In this document: positions 8,852-17,043 of the stretch, piece after piece
How positions within the stretch are numbered: position 1 is the first letter of the stretch
Layout: each line of letters starts with the position of its first letter
NCBI GenBank assembly: GCA_050246475.1
Contig: JBFWVZ010000002.1
Location: 186,001 to 250,000, forward strand
Source: CADEEL01 sp050246475
GTDB lineage: Bacteria; Pseudomonadota; Alphaproteobacteria; Caulobacterales; Aquidulcibacteraceae
Length of the DNA stretch: 64,000 nt
Direction: 5' to 3'
The notes under the pieces: model-generated
Databases searched by the model: none
What the model was told of the DNA's origin: nothing
What the model saw: the letters and a program-made list of their open reading frames with translations, nothing else
Made by a program: the position numbers and the translations under genes

Positions 8852-9585
8852 GCGAGCCCATCCGCATCGCCATGTGGTGCGGCCCCCGGAACATCTCGAC
8901 CGCGATGATGCGCTCTTTCGGCGCGCGCGCCGATACGCATGTCGTGGATGAGCCCTTCTACGCGGCTTATCTCGCGCGCACTGGCGTCGACCATCCGATG
9001 CGCGAGGAGGCGATGGCCTCCCAACCAACCGATCCTGATCAAGTGATCGCCGACCTCTTCGCACCGCTGCCGGCCGGCAAGAGCGTCTTCTATCAGAAGC
9101 ACATGACGCATCACATGCTCGACGGCTTCGATCTCTCCTGGACGCCGCGTGTGCGCAACGCCTTCCTCATCCGCGCGCCGGAAGCCGTGCTCGCGTCGTA
9201 CGCAAAGAAATATGAGAACGTGGACCTCGATATGATCGGCCTGCCGAGACAAGTCGAGATCTTCACGCACTGCGCCGATCAGCTCGGCGCCGCGCCGCCC
9301 GTATTGGAGACGCCCACCTTGCTCGCCGATCCGCGCGCGATGCTCACGAAGCTCTGCGATGCGCTTGGCCTCTCCTTCGATGAAGCGATGCTCTCCTGGA
9401 AGCCGGGCATCCACGAGACGGACGGCGTCTGGGCGCCCGCTTGGTATGACGCCGTCGCTGCTTCAACGGGCTTTGCGCCCGCGGCGCGTGAACCTTCGTT
9501 CGACGAACTGCCCGATCGCCTAAAGCTGATCGCGGAGAAGGCTCGCCCGCTTTACGAACGCCTGAAGGCGCACGCCATCCAATGA
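8848..9585 (+). CDS. Sulfotransferase-like P-loop protein paired with the aminotransferase
   Basis: A 245-residue protein with a sulfotransferase-style nucleotide loop at the very start (MWCGPRNISTAMMRSF, residues 9-24) and a 3'-phosphate-binding-like segment further in (FLIRAPEAVLASYAKK). It belongs to the family annotated in plants as the N-terminal half of branched-chain aminotransferase-like proteins. The reaction is not established to my knowledge; sulfation or a kinase-like phosphoryl transfer would fit the fold. It is coupled by 4-base ATGA overlaps to the aminotransferase upstream and the GNAT gene downstream. Confidence 0.8.
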   Translation: MSEPIRIAMWCGPRNISTAMMRSFGARADTHVVDEPFYAAYLARTGVDHPMREEAMASQPTDPDQVIADLFAPLPAGKSVFYQKHMTHHMLDGFDLSWTPRVRNAFLIRAPEAVLASYAKKYENVDLDMIGLPRQVEIFTHCADQLGAAPPVLETPTLLADPRAMLTKLCDALGLSFDEAMLSWKPGIHETDGVWAPAWYDAVAASTGFAPAAREPSFDELPDRLKLIAEKARPLYERLKAHAIQ

Positions 9586-10169
9586 AGCTGACCGCCGAGA
9601 CGCTGGAGAACGATTTCGTCCGCCTCGAACCGCTCGTTGAGACGCACCGCGAACTAACCCGCGACGCCGCAAGCGATCCCGCGATCTGGTCGCACTGGCC
9701 GCGCGACATGATCAATGACGGCTGGGACAAGAGTTTCGATCGCCAACTTGGCGAGCAGGCCGACGGCTCCTGGATGATCTTCACCGTATTCGACCGCAAA
9801 GCGGGCGGCGCGCACGCGATTGGCCAAACCTGCTACCTCGCCATCGAACCGGCGCATGCACGCGTCGAGGTCGGCGGCACGTGGTATGCGCCCCAAGCGC
9901 AGGCCACCCACGTCAACCCAGGGTCAAAGCTCCTGATGATTGGGCACGCCTTCGCCTGCGGCGCTGAACGCGTGGAGTTGAAGACGGACGCGCTCAACGC
10001 GCGCTCCCGCGCTGCGATGCTCAAGCTCGGGCTCAGGCACGAGGGCGTCTTTCGCCGCCACATGCGCCGGCACAACGGCACGTGGCGCGACACGGCCTGG
10101 TACAGCGTCATCCGCGAGGATTGGCCTGCTATGAAGACCTCGCTCGAGGCGCGCCTCGCGGGGCTCTGA
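9582..10169 (+). CDS. GNAT N-acetyltransferase, RimJ/RimL type
   Basis: A 195-residue acetyl-CoA-dependent acyltransferase. The C-terminal half shows the RimJ/RimL pattern: VEVGGTWYAPQAQ, LLMIGHAFACGAERVELKTDALNARSR in pieces, then AAMLKLGLRHEGVFR and a final WYSVIREDW. These enzymes acetylate N-termini or small amines. Its start overlaps the sulfotransferase-like gene by 4 bases, making it the third gene of a coupled run. The target is unknown, but the overlap suggests modification of a product of the preceding enzymes. Confidence 0.88.
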   Translation: MKLTAETLENDFVRLEPLVETHRELTRDAASDPAIWSHWPRDMINDGWDKSFDRQLGEQADGSWMIFTVFDRKAGGAHAIGQTCYLAIEPAHARVEVGGTWYAPQAQATHVNPGSKLLMIGHAFACGAERVELKTDALNARSRAAMLKLGLRHEGVFRRHMRRHNGTWRDTAWYSVIREDWPAMKTSLEARLAGL

Positions 10170-10321
10170 AATCCTGCGCGCGACGTGTGCGAAATCGCAA
10201 ATTGCACATATGAACAAACAAGCGCATTGAGATTGCAGACGCGAGCTGGCGCTTTATGCGCCGCATGGGGCGCTCCCCGCCGCGCCGTTCTCGATACCGA
10301 TTGAACGGAGGCGCGCGTGCG

Positions 10322-11074
10322 ATGATTCAACTTCTCCTGCTGCTTGTCGTCCTCGTCACGGCGACAATCTCCGGCGTCTTCGGCATGGCCGGCGGCCTGA
10401 TACTGATGGGTGCGCTCCTGCTTGCGATGCCCGTCTCCGCCGCAATGGTGACGCACGGCGCGGTGCAGCTTGTGTCCAATGGCTGGCGCGCCTTTCTGCA
10501 CCGCGCGCATATCAATTGGCGCATAATCGGCTTCTACGCGATCGGCTCCGGGATCGCCGCGAGCGCGCTTGCGCTTCTCACTTATGAGCCTTCCCAGGCG
10601 TGGGTGTTTCTGCTGCTGGGACTCACGCCGCTGACCACGTGGATTCCGAAGGAGCGCTTCCGTCTCGACGCGGCACGCGCGCCCGACGCCATCGCATCGG
10701 GATTTCTGGTGACGGGCCTGAACGTCGCTGCGGGCGTCTCCGGCCCGCTGCTCGACATCTTCTTCATCCGCACCGGTCTCACGCGCCACACGATCGTCGC
10801 GACGAAGGCCGCCACTCAAACGCTCGCGCACATCGTGAAGATCGTCTTCTACGGCGCGCCGCTCCTGGCGCTTCAGGGGCAAACCGGCCTGCCGCCCTGG
10901 TGGTTCTTCGTGCTGGCCGCGCCGCTCGCCATGCTCGGCGCGTTCCTCGGCGGCCGCATTCTCGACCGCATGAGCGACGTCAACTTCCTCAAATGGACGC
11001 GCTGGATCGTGACCGCGCTCGGCGTCATTTACCTGATGCAGGCCGCGCAACTCTTTCTCAGCGGAGGCGCTTGA
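10322..11074 (+). CDS. TauE/SafE family membrane transporter
   Basis: A 250-residue inner-membrane protein with about eight hydrophobic helices and the TauE/SafE signature repeated in both halves (ISGVFGMAGGLILMGALLL near the start, VSGPLLDIFFIRTGL and ATKAATQTLAHIVKI later). The family exports or imports sulfite, sulfoacetate and related anions. The start at 10322 is chosen because GGAGG lies at 10307-10311 and because the earlier in-frame ATGs give an arginine-rich non-membrane leader. Its end overlaps the convergent GT61 gene by 17 bases. Confidence 0.87.
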   Translation: MIQLLLLLVVLVTATISGVFGMAGGLILMGALLLAMPVSAAMVTHGAVQLVSNGWRAFLHRAHINWRIIGFYAIGSGIAASALALLTYEPSQAWVFLLLGLTPLTTWIPKERFRLDAARAPDAIASGFLVTGLNVAAGVSGPLLDIFFIRTGLTRHTIVATKAATQTLAHIVKIVFYGAPLLALQGQTGLPPWWFFVLAAPLAMLGAFLGGRILDRMSDVNFLKWTRWIVTALGVIYLMQAAQLFLSGGA

Positions 11075-12137
11075 GAACGCGTTCGAGCGCGGGCAAGGCA
11101 ACCTCCATGTCCGCGTTCGGGCCAGCGCCCAGCGAGCGGCAGAGAAGGATTGCGTGGCGCTGCCCGCATTCCTCGCTCATCGCCGCGAAGCCCGAGACGC
11201 CTTCGGTGAAGGTTTCAGGCAACAATTCAACGACCGCGCCGCCTGGCGCCATGAAAGCGAGATTGGAAAGCCCGGCGCCATGCGGGCCGACAAGCAGGCG
11301 CGCCTCGCCGAAGATCCGCGCCTGCTCCGCGAAGGACAAGTCCTCCGCCAAGACGGTTTCGAAGCCGCGCGCCGCCAGCAGCGCGATGAGATCGGCCTCG
11401 TTCACGATGCGGCGCATCCGTGCGTGCGCCCGGCTCACATAGAGGCGGCGCATCCCGCGGCCTCGATACGGCTTAAACGCCGCGGGAAGGAAACTCGAAA
11501 GCAGCGTCGGCGATCTGGCGATATTGGAGAGAATGCGGAGATCGCGAAACCGCGCCGGCGTCTTGATTGCGAGGCATTGGTCCGGATTGAATCCGAAATG
11601 CTCGAGCGAAGCCGCGTGAAAAGGCCTTGCAAGTTTCGGAACCACTAGTCTGCGCCCAGCGGCAACGTCCGCGCGCACAAGATCGAGCTTGGGTAAAAGC
11701 TCCGCCACCCAGTGAAAATAGTTGAGCCCCTGCGCCGAACCCAAAAGCACGCACGACTCTTCGATCACGCGCGCGACCGGCGCCGCTTCGATCGCGGGAA
11801 ACGGCGCGGCGCCGCCGACGATCTGGGAAAGCTCCGGCCCCGAAAGGCCGGCAAGCTCCGGCACCGCTTGCATCAAGGCGGCCTTGCGCACTGTCTGGCG
11901 GACGATCAAGCCGTCGCTGTCCGCCACGACCATGCCCGGCGGATAGAGCGTGCAATCCCGGAGGTCCCACGCGTGGATCCGCGCGATGCTCTTGCGCCGG
12001 CGAAACGATCGTAGCGCAGCGCGCCACGCCTCGTCCTTCGGCGTGATCGTGAGCGCCGGCTTGAACAAGCGCGGCCGCGGCGCATCCATAGCGCGCACGG
12101 CGCTGCGCTCATTGAGCCGCTTCAGCCCCCCGACCAT
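11058..12137 (-). CDS. Glycosyltransferase family 61 (DUF563) protein
   Basis: A putative glycosyltransferase of about 359 residues. The diagnostic C-terminal block VGPHGAGLSNLAFMAPGG followed by AVVELLPETF is typical of GT61/DUF563 proteins, which include capsule and O-antigen xylosyl- or GlcNAc-transferases. Upstream, GSAQGLNYFHWVAELLPKL gives the family's second conserved block. Start candidates are GTG 12182, ATG 12137 and ATG 12089; none has a clear ribosome-binding site, and 12137 is a compromise. It has no glycan-gene neighbours, so the acceptor is unknown. Confidence 0.8.
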   Translation of the reverse strand: MVGGLKRLNERSAVRAMDAPRPRLFKPALTITPKDEAWRAALRSFRRRKSIARIHAWDLRDCTLYPPGMVVADSDGLIVRQTVRKAALMQAVPELAGLSGPELSQIVGGAAPFPAIEAAPVARVIEESCVLLGSAQGLNYFHWVAELLPKLDLVRADVAAGRRLVVPKLARPFHAASLEHFGFNPDQCLAIKTPARFRDLRILSNIARSPTLLSSFLPAAFKPYRGRGMRRLYVSRAHARMRRIVNEADLIALLAARGFETVLAEDLSFAEQARIFGEARLLVGPHGAGLSNLAFMAPGGAVVELLPETFTEGVSGFAAMSEECGQRHAILLCRSLGAGPNADMEVALPALERVLKRLR

Positions 12138-12253
12138 CGCCGATCCGCTAGCGGTCCCGCGACCGGCTATCAACCGCCCCACCGGGAAAGTTAACGCTTG
12201 AGCAACCGCGCCGCCGCTCGAATACCGTGTTGGAAGAATCGGGAGCCGGCGGC

Positions 12254-13540
12254 ATGCCGCTCATAACGCACGCACTCCTTTACGCCGGCTACGCGCTGAT
12301 TTCGGTCACCGTGGGGCTCGCGCTCAACCAGATCGGCGGCGGCTCCGGCGCGGAATCGTTCCTGGGCGGCATGGCGCTTTTTTCGGCGTGCGCGATCACG
12401 CATGCGGGCATCACATCCTCGCACGCAGCGGGCCTCATTGGGCGCAGCGAGAAACGCATTCGAACGGACATGGAGCGCTTGCGCGGCGCGCACCGCGAAA
12501 TCGTCGCCGATATGGACGCCATCGCCGCGCGTGTGGAGCAGATCGACCGCCGCATCAGCGAAGAGCTCATCGCCCCGCGGATCGAGGCGCAGCCGATCGC
12601 GGCCTCGCCGGAGATCAAGATGATCGATCAGATCGTCGATAAGCTCTCCCGCACCATGGACGCGCGCATCGACGAAATCCGCCGCGTCACCGGCCCCACG
12701 CAAACCTCCCCGCTCGAACGCGGACCGATCGATATCGTGCGCGAAGCGCTGCGCGACGACCGCGTGGAGCTGCATCTCCAACCAATCGTCTCGTTGCCGC
12801 AGCGCAAAACTGCTTTCTACGAGGGCTTTACGCGCCTCAAGGATCAGACAGGCCGCTTGATCCTGCCGCAAGAATTCATCCCTGCCGCCGAAGAGGCGGG
12901 ATTGATGAAAATGATCGACAATCTGCTGCTTTTCCGCTGCGTTCAGATCGTGCGGAAGCTGCAGAAGCAAGATCGCCGTGTCGGCATCTTCTGCAACTTG
13001 ACGCCCTCCTCGCTGGCTGACGAAGCCTTCCTTCCCCAGTTTCTCGATTTCATGCGGGAACACGGCGATCTCGCCGGCGCGGTGATGTTCGAGATTCCGC
13101 AATCGGCTTACGAACAGCGCACGAGCATCGAAGCGCGTGCTATGGCCAAGCTCGCCGATATTGGCTTCCGCTTCTCCATCGACAAGATCACGCACATCGA
13201 CATGGATCTGCCCGATCTAGAACGGTCGAGCGTGCGCTATCTCAAAATTCCAGGGCGCCTCATCATCGAACAGATGGTGCGCGAGGGGCGGCGCCCCCGC
13301 TCCAACATCACGCGTGAGATTGCCGCCGCCGATGTCGCAGCCGTCTGCTCGCGGTACGGCATCGAGATCATCGCCGAGCGCATCGAGAACGAAGACACCG
13401 TCCTCGAAATTCTCGATCTCGATATCCCGTTCGCTCAAGGCCATCTCTTCGGCGCGCCGCGCGCCATCAAAGAGAGCCTCATGGAGGAAACTGCGCCCCC
13501 GCCGGGTTTCCTCCAGCAGGGGCGCAGCGCCGTCGCCTAG
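12254..13540 (+). CDS. tipF: TipF-like flagellar regulator with non-catalytic EAL domain
   Basis: A 428-residue protein: two N-terminal membrane helices (about residues 5-25 and 35-52), a charged coiled-coil region (about 70-145) and a C-terminal EAL fold (about 165-420). The catalytic residues are lost. EAL has become EGF in FYEGFTRL, and the DDFG metal motif has become IDKI in SIDKITHIDMDL, while structural motifs (FEIPQSAYEQ, AERIENEDT, QGHLFGAP) remain. Caulobacter TipF has this same arrangement and binds c-di-GMP to start flagellum assembly. The start at 12254 is preferred because GGGAG lies just upstream. The assignment rests on architecture and the degenerate EAL. Confidence 0.75.
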   Translation: MPLITHALLYAGYALISVTVGLALNQIGGGSGAESFLGGMALFSACAITHAGITSSHAAGLIGRSEKRIRTDMERLRGAHREIVADMDAIAARVEQIDRRISEELIAPRIEAQPIAASPEIKMIDQIVDKLSRTMDARIDEIRRVTGPTQTSPLERGPIDIVREALRDDRVELHLQPIVSLPQRKTAFYEGFTRLKDQTGRLILPQEFIPAAEEAGLMKMIDNLLLFRCVQIVRKLQKQDRRVGIFCNLTPSSLADEAFLPQFLDFMREHGDLAGAVMFEIPQSAYEQRTSIEARAMAKLADIGFRFSIDKITHIDMDLPDLERSSVRYLKIPGRLIIEQMVREGRRPRSNITREIAAADVAAVCSRYGIEIIAERIENEDTVLEILDLDIPFAQGHLFGAPRAIKESLMEETAPPPGFLQQGRSAVA

Positions 13541-13701
13541 CCCCAGTCCGAGGCGAAAGAGGGCTGCGCCGCTACAGGCGGCTAGCGGCGCGAGCCCAGT
13601 TGGGGAGGCTTCGACCAGGACAGCGTGCCAGGGACTCACGCGCCCCACACGCATATACAACCTAAACGGGTTATCGTTAGTGTTTTCTTTCCAGGATTGA
13701 A

Positions 13702-13730
13702 CAAGTCTGTGCCGCCGGGGGACAGACTTG
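13702..13730 (+). promoter_or_regulatory. Hairpin holding the ribosome-binding site, directly before a start codon
   Basis: Perfect 9-base inverted repeat CAAGTCTGT (13702-13710) and ACAGACTTG (13722-13730). The 11-base loop contains a run of five G that would serve as Shine-Dalgarno sequence, and the second arm ends exactly where the ATG at 13731 begins. In mRNA this could limit or tune translation. No riboswitch class is recognised. Confidence 0.5.
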
Positions 13731-14567
13731 ATGCGATTGCACCACTTGATCGGCGGATTGATCATGGGCGTGGCGGCGGTGGGCCTCGGCGCCGCAATCG
13801 CCAGCCCGGTCCTCACGCTCGCTGGGCGCCCCATCGAGGCGAGCGGCGCTTCGCAAATCGCGATCCTCTTCCTTTTCCCGACCTTGCTTCCCTCCGCTTT
13901 GCTGCTGCGCGCCGCTGTTCGCGATGCGCAGACGCGCAGATTGAGCGCCGATGTAGATGCGCATGCCGGCTATCTGCTTCAACGCTTCGCCGCGCTGACC
14001 GGCCCGAACGCGAAAGCGGGCGTCAACATGCGCGGCTGGAACGACGAGGTCTGGCGCTTCCGCAATGCGCTGCCGCGCCGCTACCCGCTCGTCTCCCAAG
14101 CGCTGGCCGCGAAGATCGTAACGGACCGCGTCATCGAACTCGCTGACGCGCTGGGCGCAAAGCGAAACGAAGCGGCCCAGCCCGCATTAGCCGCACGCGT
14201 CGAGCGCGAGCTTTCAAGCACCGGCTGGCGCGTGAAACAGATATTCGGTCAGGGCGGCGAACGCCACGTGCTCGCCGAGAAGAGCGCCATCCGCGTGCTG
14301 ACGCTCTGCTGCGCCCATACGGTTTCGAACGCCGATGTCGAGCGCGCGGTCGAATGCCGCACGCGCCTGGGCGCCGATCTGGCCGCCATCGTTGCGGCGA
14401 ACGGCTGCACGTCCGCATCCCGCACGCTTGCCCGCGCGACGCGCGTTGGCCTCGTGGCGGATACGCACGTCAAGGAGATCACCCGTGCGGCGGGGCGTCT
14501 CTGGCGTGCGCGCAAGGCCGCGTCGATGCGGCCAGGCCCTGCTGCGCCAGCGCCCCAACGCGGCTAA
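13731..14567 (+). CDS. Membrane-anchored protein with possible degenerate Mrr-like domain
   Basis: A 278-residue protein. It has two N-terminal hydrophobic segments (about residues 5-28 and 45-62), then a charged middle, and a C-terminal alpha/beta region of about 90 residues. That region runs TGWRVKQIFGQGGERHVLA, IRVLTLCC, VSNADVERAVECRTRLGAD, LAAIVAANGCTSASRTLA and VGLVADTHVKE. The order resembles Mrr/restriction-endonuclease folds (strand, strand, helix, strand, 'T..A' helix, short strand), but the usual D-(E/Q)-x-K residues are not evident, so it would be inactive or a binding domain. This fold call is weak. A TTG at 13728 is an alternative start. Confidence 0.6.
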   Translation: MRLHHLIGGLIMGVAAVGLGAAIASPVLTLAGRPIEASGASQIAILFLFPTLLPSALLLRAAVRDAQTRRLSADVDAHAGYLLQRFAALTGPNAKAGVNMRGWNDEVWRFRNALPRRYPLVSQALAAKIVTDRVIELADALGAKRNEAAQPALAARVERELSSTGWRVKQIFGQGGERHVLAEKSAIRVLTLCCAHTVSNADVERAVECRTRLGADLAAIVAANGCTSASRTLARATRVGLVADTHVKEITRAAGRLWRARKAASMRPGPAAPAPQRG

Positions 14568-14577
14568 ACTCCCCCGC

Positions 14578-14919
14578 ATGAAATGGGACGCGTTGGCGCG
14601 CATCGGCTTGGCGCTGCCAGAAACCGAGGAATCGACCTCTTACGGCACGCCCGCACTGAAAGTGCGCGGAAAAACGTTCGTGCGCTTGCGGGAGGACGGC
14701 AAGGACGTCGTCTTCATGCTCGCCAACGTCGATGAGCAAGAGCATTTGATCGAAGCGAACCCCGCGCTCTATCATATCACGGATCACTACAAGGGCTGGG
14801 CGTCGGTCCTCGCACGGCTTTCCAAGCTGAGCATAGGTGAAGCGCGTGTGCGTTTGACCAATGCGTGGCGCTTGAAGGCGCCCAAAACGCTCGTCAGACA
14901 ATTCGACGCGCGCGGATGA
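14578..14919 (+). CDS. MmcQ/YjbR family protein
   Basis: A 113-residue cytosolic protein of the MmcQ/YjbR (DUF419) fold, a double-wing DNA-binding-like structure of unclear biological role. Recognisable parts are ALPETEESTSYGTPALKVRGKTF at the N-terminus (in segments), ITDHYKGWASVLARL in the middle and the closing LTNAWRLKAPKTLVR. The start at 14578 is chosen because family members begin a few residues before 'LALPE', although the frame is open further upstream. Its stop overlaps the kinase gene start by 4 bases. Confidence 0.82.
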   Translation: MKWDALARIGLALPETEESTSYGTPALKVRGKTFVRLREDGKDVVFMLANVDEQEHLIEANPALYHITDHYKGWASVLARLSKLSIGEARVRLTNAWRLKAPKTLVRQFDARG

Positions 14920-15524
14920 GCTTCATCGTCGCCATCGCCGGCGGATCGGGCGCGGGCAAATCCACGATTGCGGCTGCGCTTGCCGAGCGCCTTGGCGCGC
15001 GCGCGGCGCTCATCGCTGAGGATGACTACTACATCTGCCGCACGGCGTTCGCCGCGTTCGAAGAGACCACGCACGATTTCGACCGCCCCGAAGCGAAGGA
15101 CCACGCGTTGCTCGCCGCGCACTTGGCGCATGCGCGGCGAGGCGAGGCGTTCGAGAAGCCGGTTTATCGCCACGCAGATCACAGGCGCGCGGGCTTCGAA
15201 ACCTTCGCACCAAACGGCGTACTCATCCTTGAAGGCCTCCATGCCTTCGCAACACCCACGCTGCGTGAGACCATAGATCTCGCGGTTTACATCGAAGCCG
15301 ACGAAGCGCTTGCCTATCTCCGCCGTGAAGCGCGCGACGTGCTGCATCGGGGGCGCACACGCGAGAGCGTCCGCGCGCAATGGGAAGCGACTGTGCTGCC
15401 TGCTTACCGCGAAACGGTCGCGCCGCAGCGCGCGAGCGCCGATCTCGTGCTCGTCTCCACGGCGGCTGGCGGCGTGCGCGAGGCTCAGGCGCATGCTGAA
15501 GCCATCCTTGCCCTCGTTCCCTGA
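14916..15524 (+). CDS. Uridine kinase-like P-loop kinase
   Basis: A 202-residue NTP-dependent kinase of the uridine kinase / phosphoribulokinase group. The Walker A loop GGSGAGKST lies at residues 8-16, a lid-like acidic pair EDDYY near residue 38, and a hydrophobic strand ending in GVLILEGLHAF supplies Walker B. The basic lid region contains RREARDVLHRGRTRESV. Uridine kinases phosphorylate uridine or cytidine, but some homologues act on pantothenate or other substrates, so the substrate is only suggested. The ATGA overlap couples it to the MmcQ gene. Confidence 0.85.
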   Translation: MSFIVAIAGGSGAGKSTIAAALAERLGARAALIAEDDYYICRTAFAAFEETTHDFDRPEAKDHALLAAHLAHARRGEAFEKPVYRHADHRRAGFETFAPNGVLILEGLHAFATPTLRETIDLAVYIEADEALAYLRREARDVLHRGRTRESVRAQWEATVLPAYRETVAPQRASADLVLVSTAAGGVREAQAHAEAILALVP

Positions 15525-15545
15525 ACGTGGCACGCCCCCGCGCCC

Positions 15546-16397
15546 ATGCGGATCATCGACAGCCTGGACGACATCGCCGATCGCTACGACGCGCTCTTTT
15601 GCGACGTCTGGGGAGTCGTGCACAACGGGCGCGCGCCGTTCGCGCCGGCGGTCGCGGCGTTGCAGCGTTTCCGAGAGAAGGGCGGCCGCGTTCTTCTGCT
15701 CACCAATGTCCCAAAGCCGCGCGATCCGATCCCTGGCCATCTCGATCGCATCGGCGTGGCGCGCGATGCGTGGGATGCGATCGTCACGTCGGGCGATGCG
15801 ATCCGCGCCGAGTTGGCGAAGCGCGCGCCCGGACCGATGCTGAAGATCGGCCCGCCGCATGACGCGATCTTGTGGGACGGTTTGGGACTCGCCCAATCCG
15901 AATTGGCGGATGCGAAATTCATCGCGATCTCCGGTCTCAATCGCGACGGCGAGGAAACGCCGGAGGATTATCTCCCGCTGCTCCGCGAAGCGCGGACACG
16001 CGACATGGAATTGCTGTGCGCCAATCCCGATCTCGTCGTGCGCTTCGGCGACAAACTCTATCCCTGCGCGGGCGCGATCGCGCTTGAGTATGAAAAACTC
16101 GGTGGACGCGTCGTTATGGCGGGCAAGCCGTTTCAGCCGATCTACGATCTTGCATTTGAAGAGCTGAACCGGATTGCCGGGCGCGCGATTGCGCATGACC
16201 GCATCCTCGCAATTGGCGACAGCGCCGCAACGGACGTCAAAGGCGCGAACGGCGCGGGCCTCGATTGCCTCTTCGTCGCCGACGGCATTCACGGCGCGGC
16301 GCTGATGACCGGCGGCGTTCTCGATCCCACGAAAGCTGACGTGGCGCTCGCGAAGGAAGGCGTGCGCGCGGATTATGCGATGCCGGGATTGGCTTAG
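15546..16397 (+). CDS. HAD-superfamily hydrolase, TIGR01459 type
   Basis: A 283-residue haloacid-dehalogenase-like phosphatase with a NagD-type cap. Motif I is DALFCDVWGVVHNG (nucleophile Asp near residue 20), motif II is LLLTNVPKP, the lysine of motif III lies in VVMAGKPFQPIYDLA, and motif IV is AIGDSAATDVKGANGAG. This order and the length match the TIGR01459 family found mainly in alphaproteobacteria; the substrate is not known. It follows the kinase by 21 bases on the same strand and is probably cotranscribed with it. Confidence 0.9.
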   Translation: MRIIDSLDDIADRYDALFCDVWGVVHNGRAPFAPAVAALQRFREKGGRVLLLTNVPKPRDPIPGHLDRIGVARDAWDAIVTSGDAIRAELAKRAPGPMLKIGPPHDAILWDGLGLAQSELADAKFIAISGLNRDGEETPEDYLPLLREARTRDMELLCANPDLVVRFGDKLYPCAGAIALEYEKLGGRVVMAGKPFQPIYDLAFEELNRIAGRAIAHDRILAIGDSAATDVKGANGAGLDCLFVADGIHGAALMTGGVLDPTKADVALAKEGVRADYAMPGLA

Positions 16398-16436
16398 TCG
16401 TCTCCCTTCCGTCGTTTTGGAGAAGCTGTCTGCGCT

Positions 16437-16506
16437 GCTCGACCCTTGCGAAAGCGAGGGTCCAGTCTTTGGCCTTCTGGGCTCTCGCTTTCGCGAGAGC
16501 CGAGCG
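16437..16506. repeat. Double-hairpin repeat, copy 1
   Basis: A 70-base element with two stem-loops, CCCTTGC-GAAA-GCGAGGG and GGCTCTCGC-TTTC-GCGAGAGCC, framed by GCTCG and CGAGC. The same arrangement occurs at 26799-26866 with near-identical stems and a different middle. The differences within the stems keep most of the pairing, as expected of a mobile or structural intergenic repeat. Confidence 0.8.
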
Positions 16507-16623
16507 CTCTGGAAGCACCTACAAGTCATGAGGCCCGGCCGCAGACGATTTGAAGGCCGGCTCAGGCCACCGACGCGCCTCGACGTCGCCGCGCGCTTCA
16601 GGGCGCCGGCGCGTCATCAAAAC

Positions 16624-16650
16624 CATGATGATCGCTGCGCGATCATCATG
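16624..16650. repeat. Perfect 12-base inverted repeat
   Basis: CATGATGATCGC and its exact complement GCGATCATCATG are separated by three bases. It lies in the non-coding stretch after the HAD gene and just before the larger imperfect hairpin at 16657-16731. It could be an operator or the first stem of a structured RNA. Confidence 0.6.
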
Positions 16651-16656
16651 GGAGGA

Positions 16657-16731
16657 ACGGGGCGCGTGTTTCGCGCCGATCCGCCTTTTGGGCGGCAGTT
16701 TAGTTATTGGAACGCAAAGCACGCGCCCCGT
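16657..16731. other. Long imperfect hairpin, possible structured RNA
   Basis: Outer arms ACGGGGCGCGTG (16657-16668) and CACGCGCCCCGT (16720-16731) are perfectly complementary. The pairing can continue inward through TTT/AAA and GCG/CGC with single-base bulges. The interior holds a second hairpin, CCGCC-TTTTG-GGCGG (16681-16695). No known RNA family is recognised and there is no T-run for a terminator. Confidence 0.45.
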
Positions 16732-17043
16732 CCGATGCGTTGATCGCCAGCGCGGCGCACGAGACGGAGGTTTTAACTCCAGCGCCGTAGGCCAGCCGCG
16801 TGCGGAGAGCGCCTGTATCGCTCAACGGACGGCGAGTTTTGACCCCCGCCGACATTCACGCTCGCATCGATCGCCGCGCTTGCTTGGTTACGGATCCAGC
16901 AACCTCCCGTGCGCGGGACGAGGCGATCATACGGGCGCACGAAGCAGGTCGGATAGATTTCACGCTGATTTCGTCTTTGTGCTGATGAATCAAGGCGCAG
17001 CGCGCGCGGATTGCGGGGATGGCGCAGCGTGTGTCCCCATTTT
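16732..17043. other. Non-coding stretch without a recognisable gene
   Basis: About 310 bases with no reading frame of credible composition on either strand. The segment around 16830-16850 (GAGTTTTGACCCCCGCC) vaguely resembles the non-coding ends of IS21-type elements, but no transposase remnant or paired end can be shown. Confidence 0.4.

Noticed and set aside
16773..17030. Possible IS21-type remnant
   Set aside because: A short TTTTGACCC-like match only; no transposase fragment, no terminal repeats and no target duplication could be shown.
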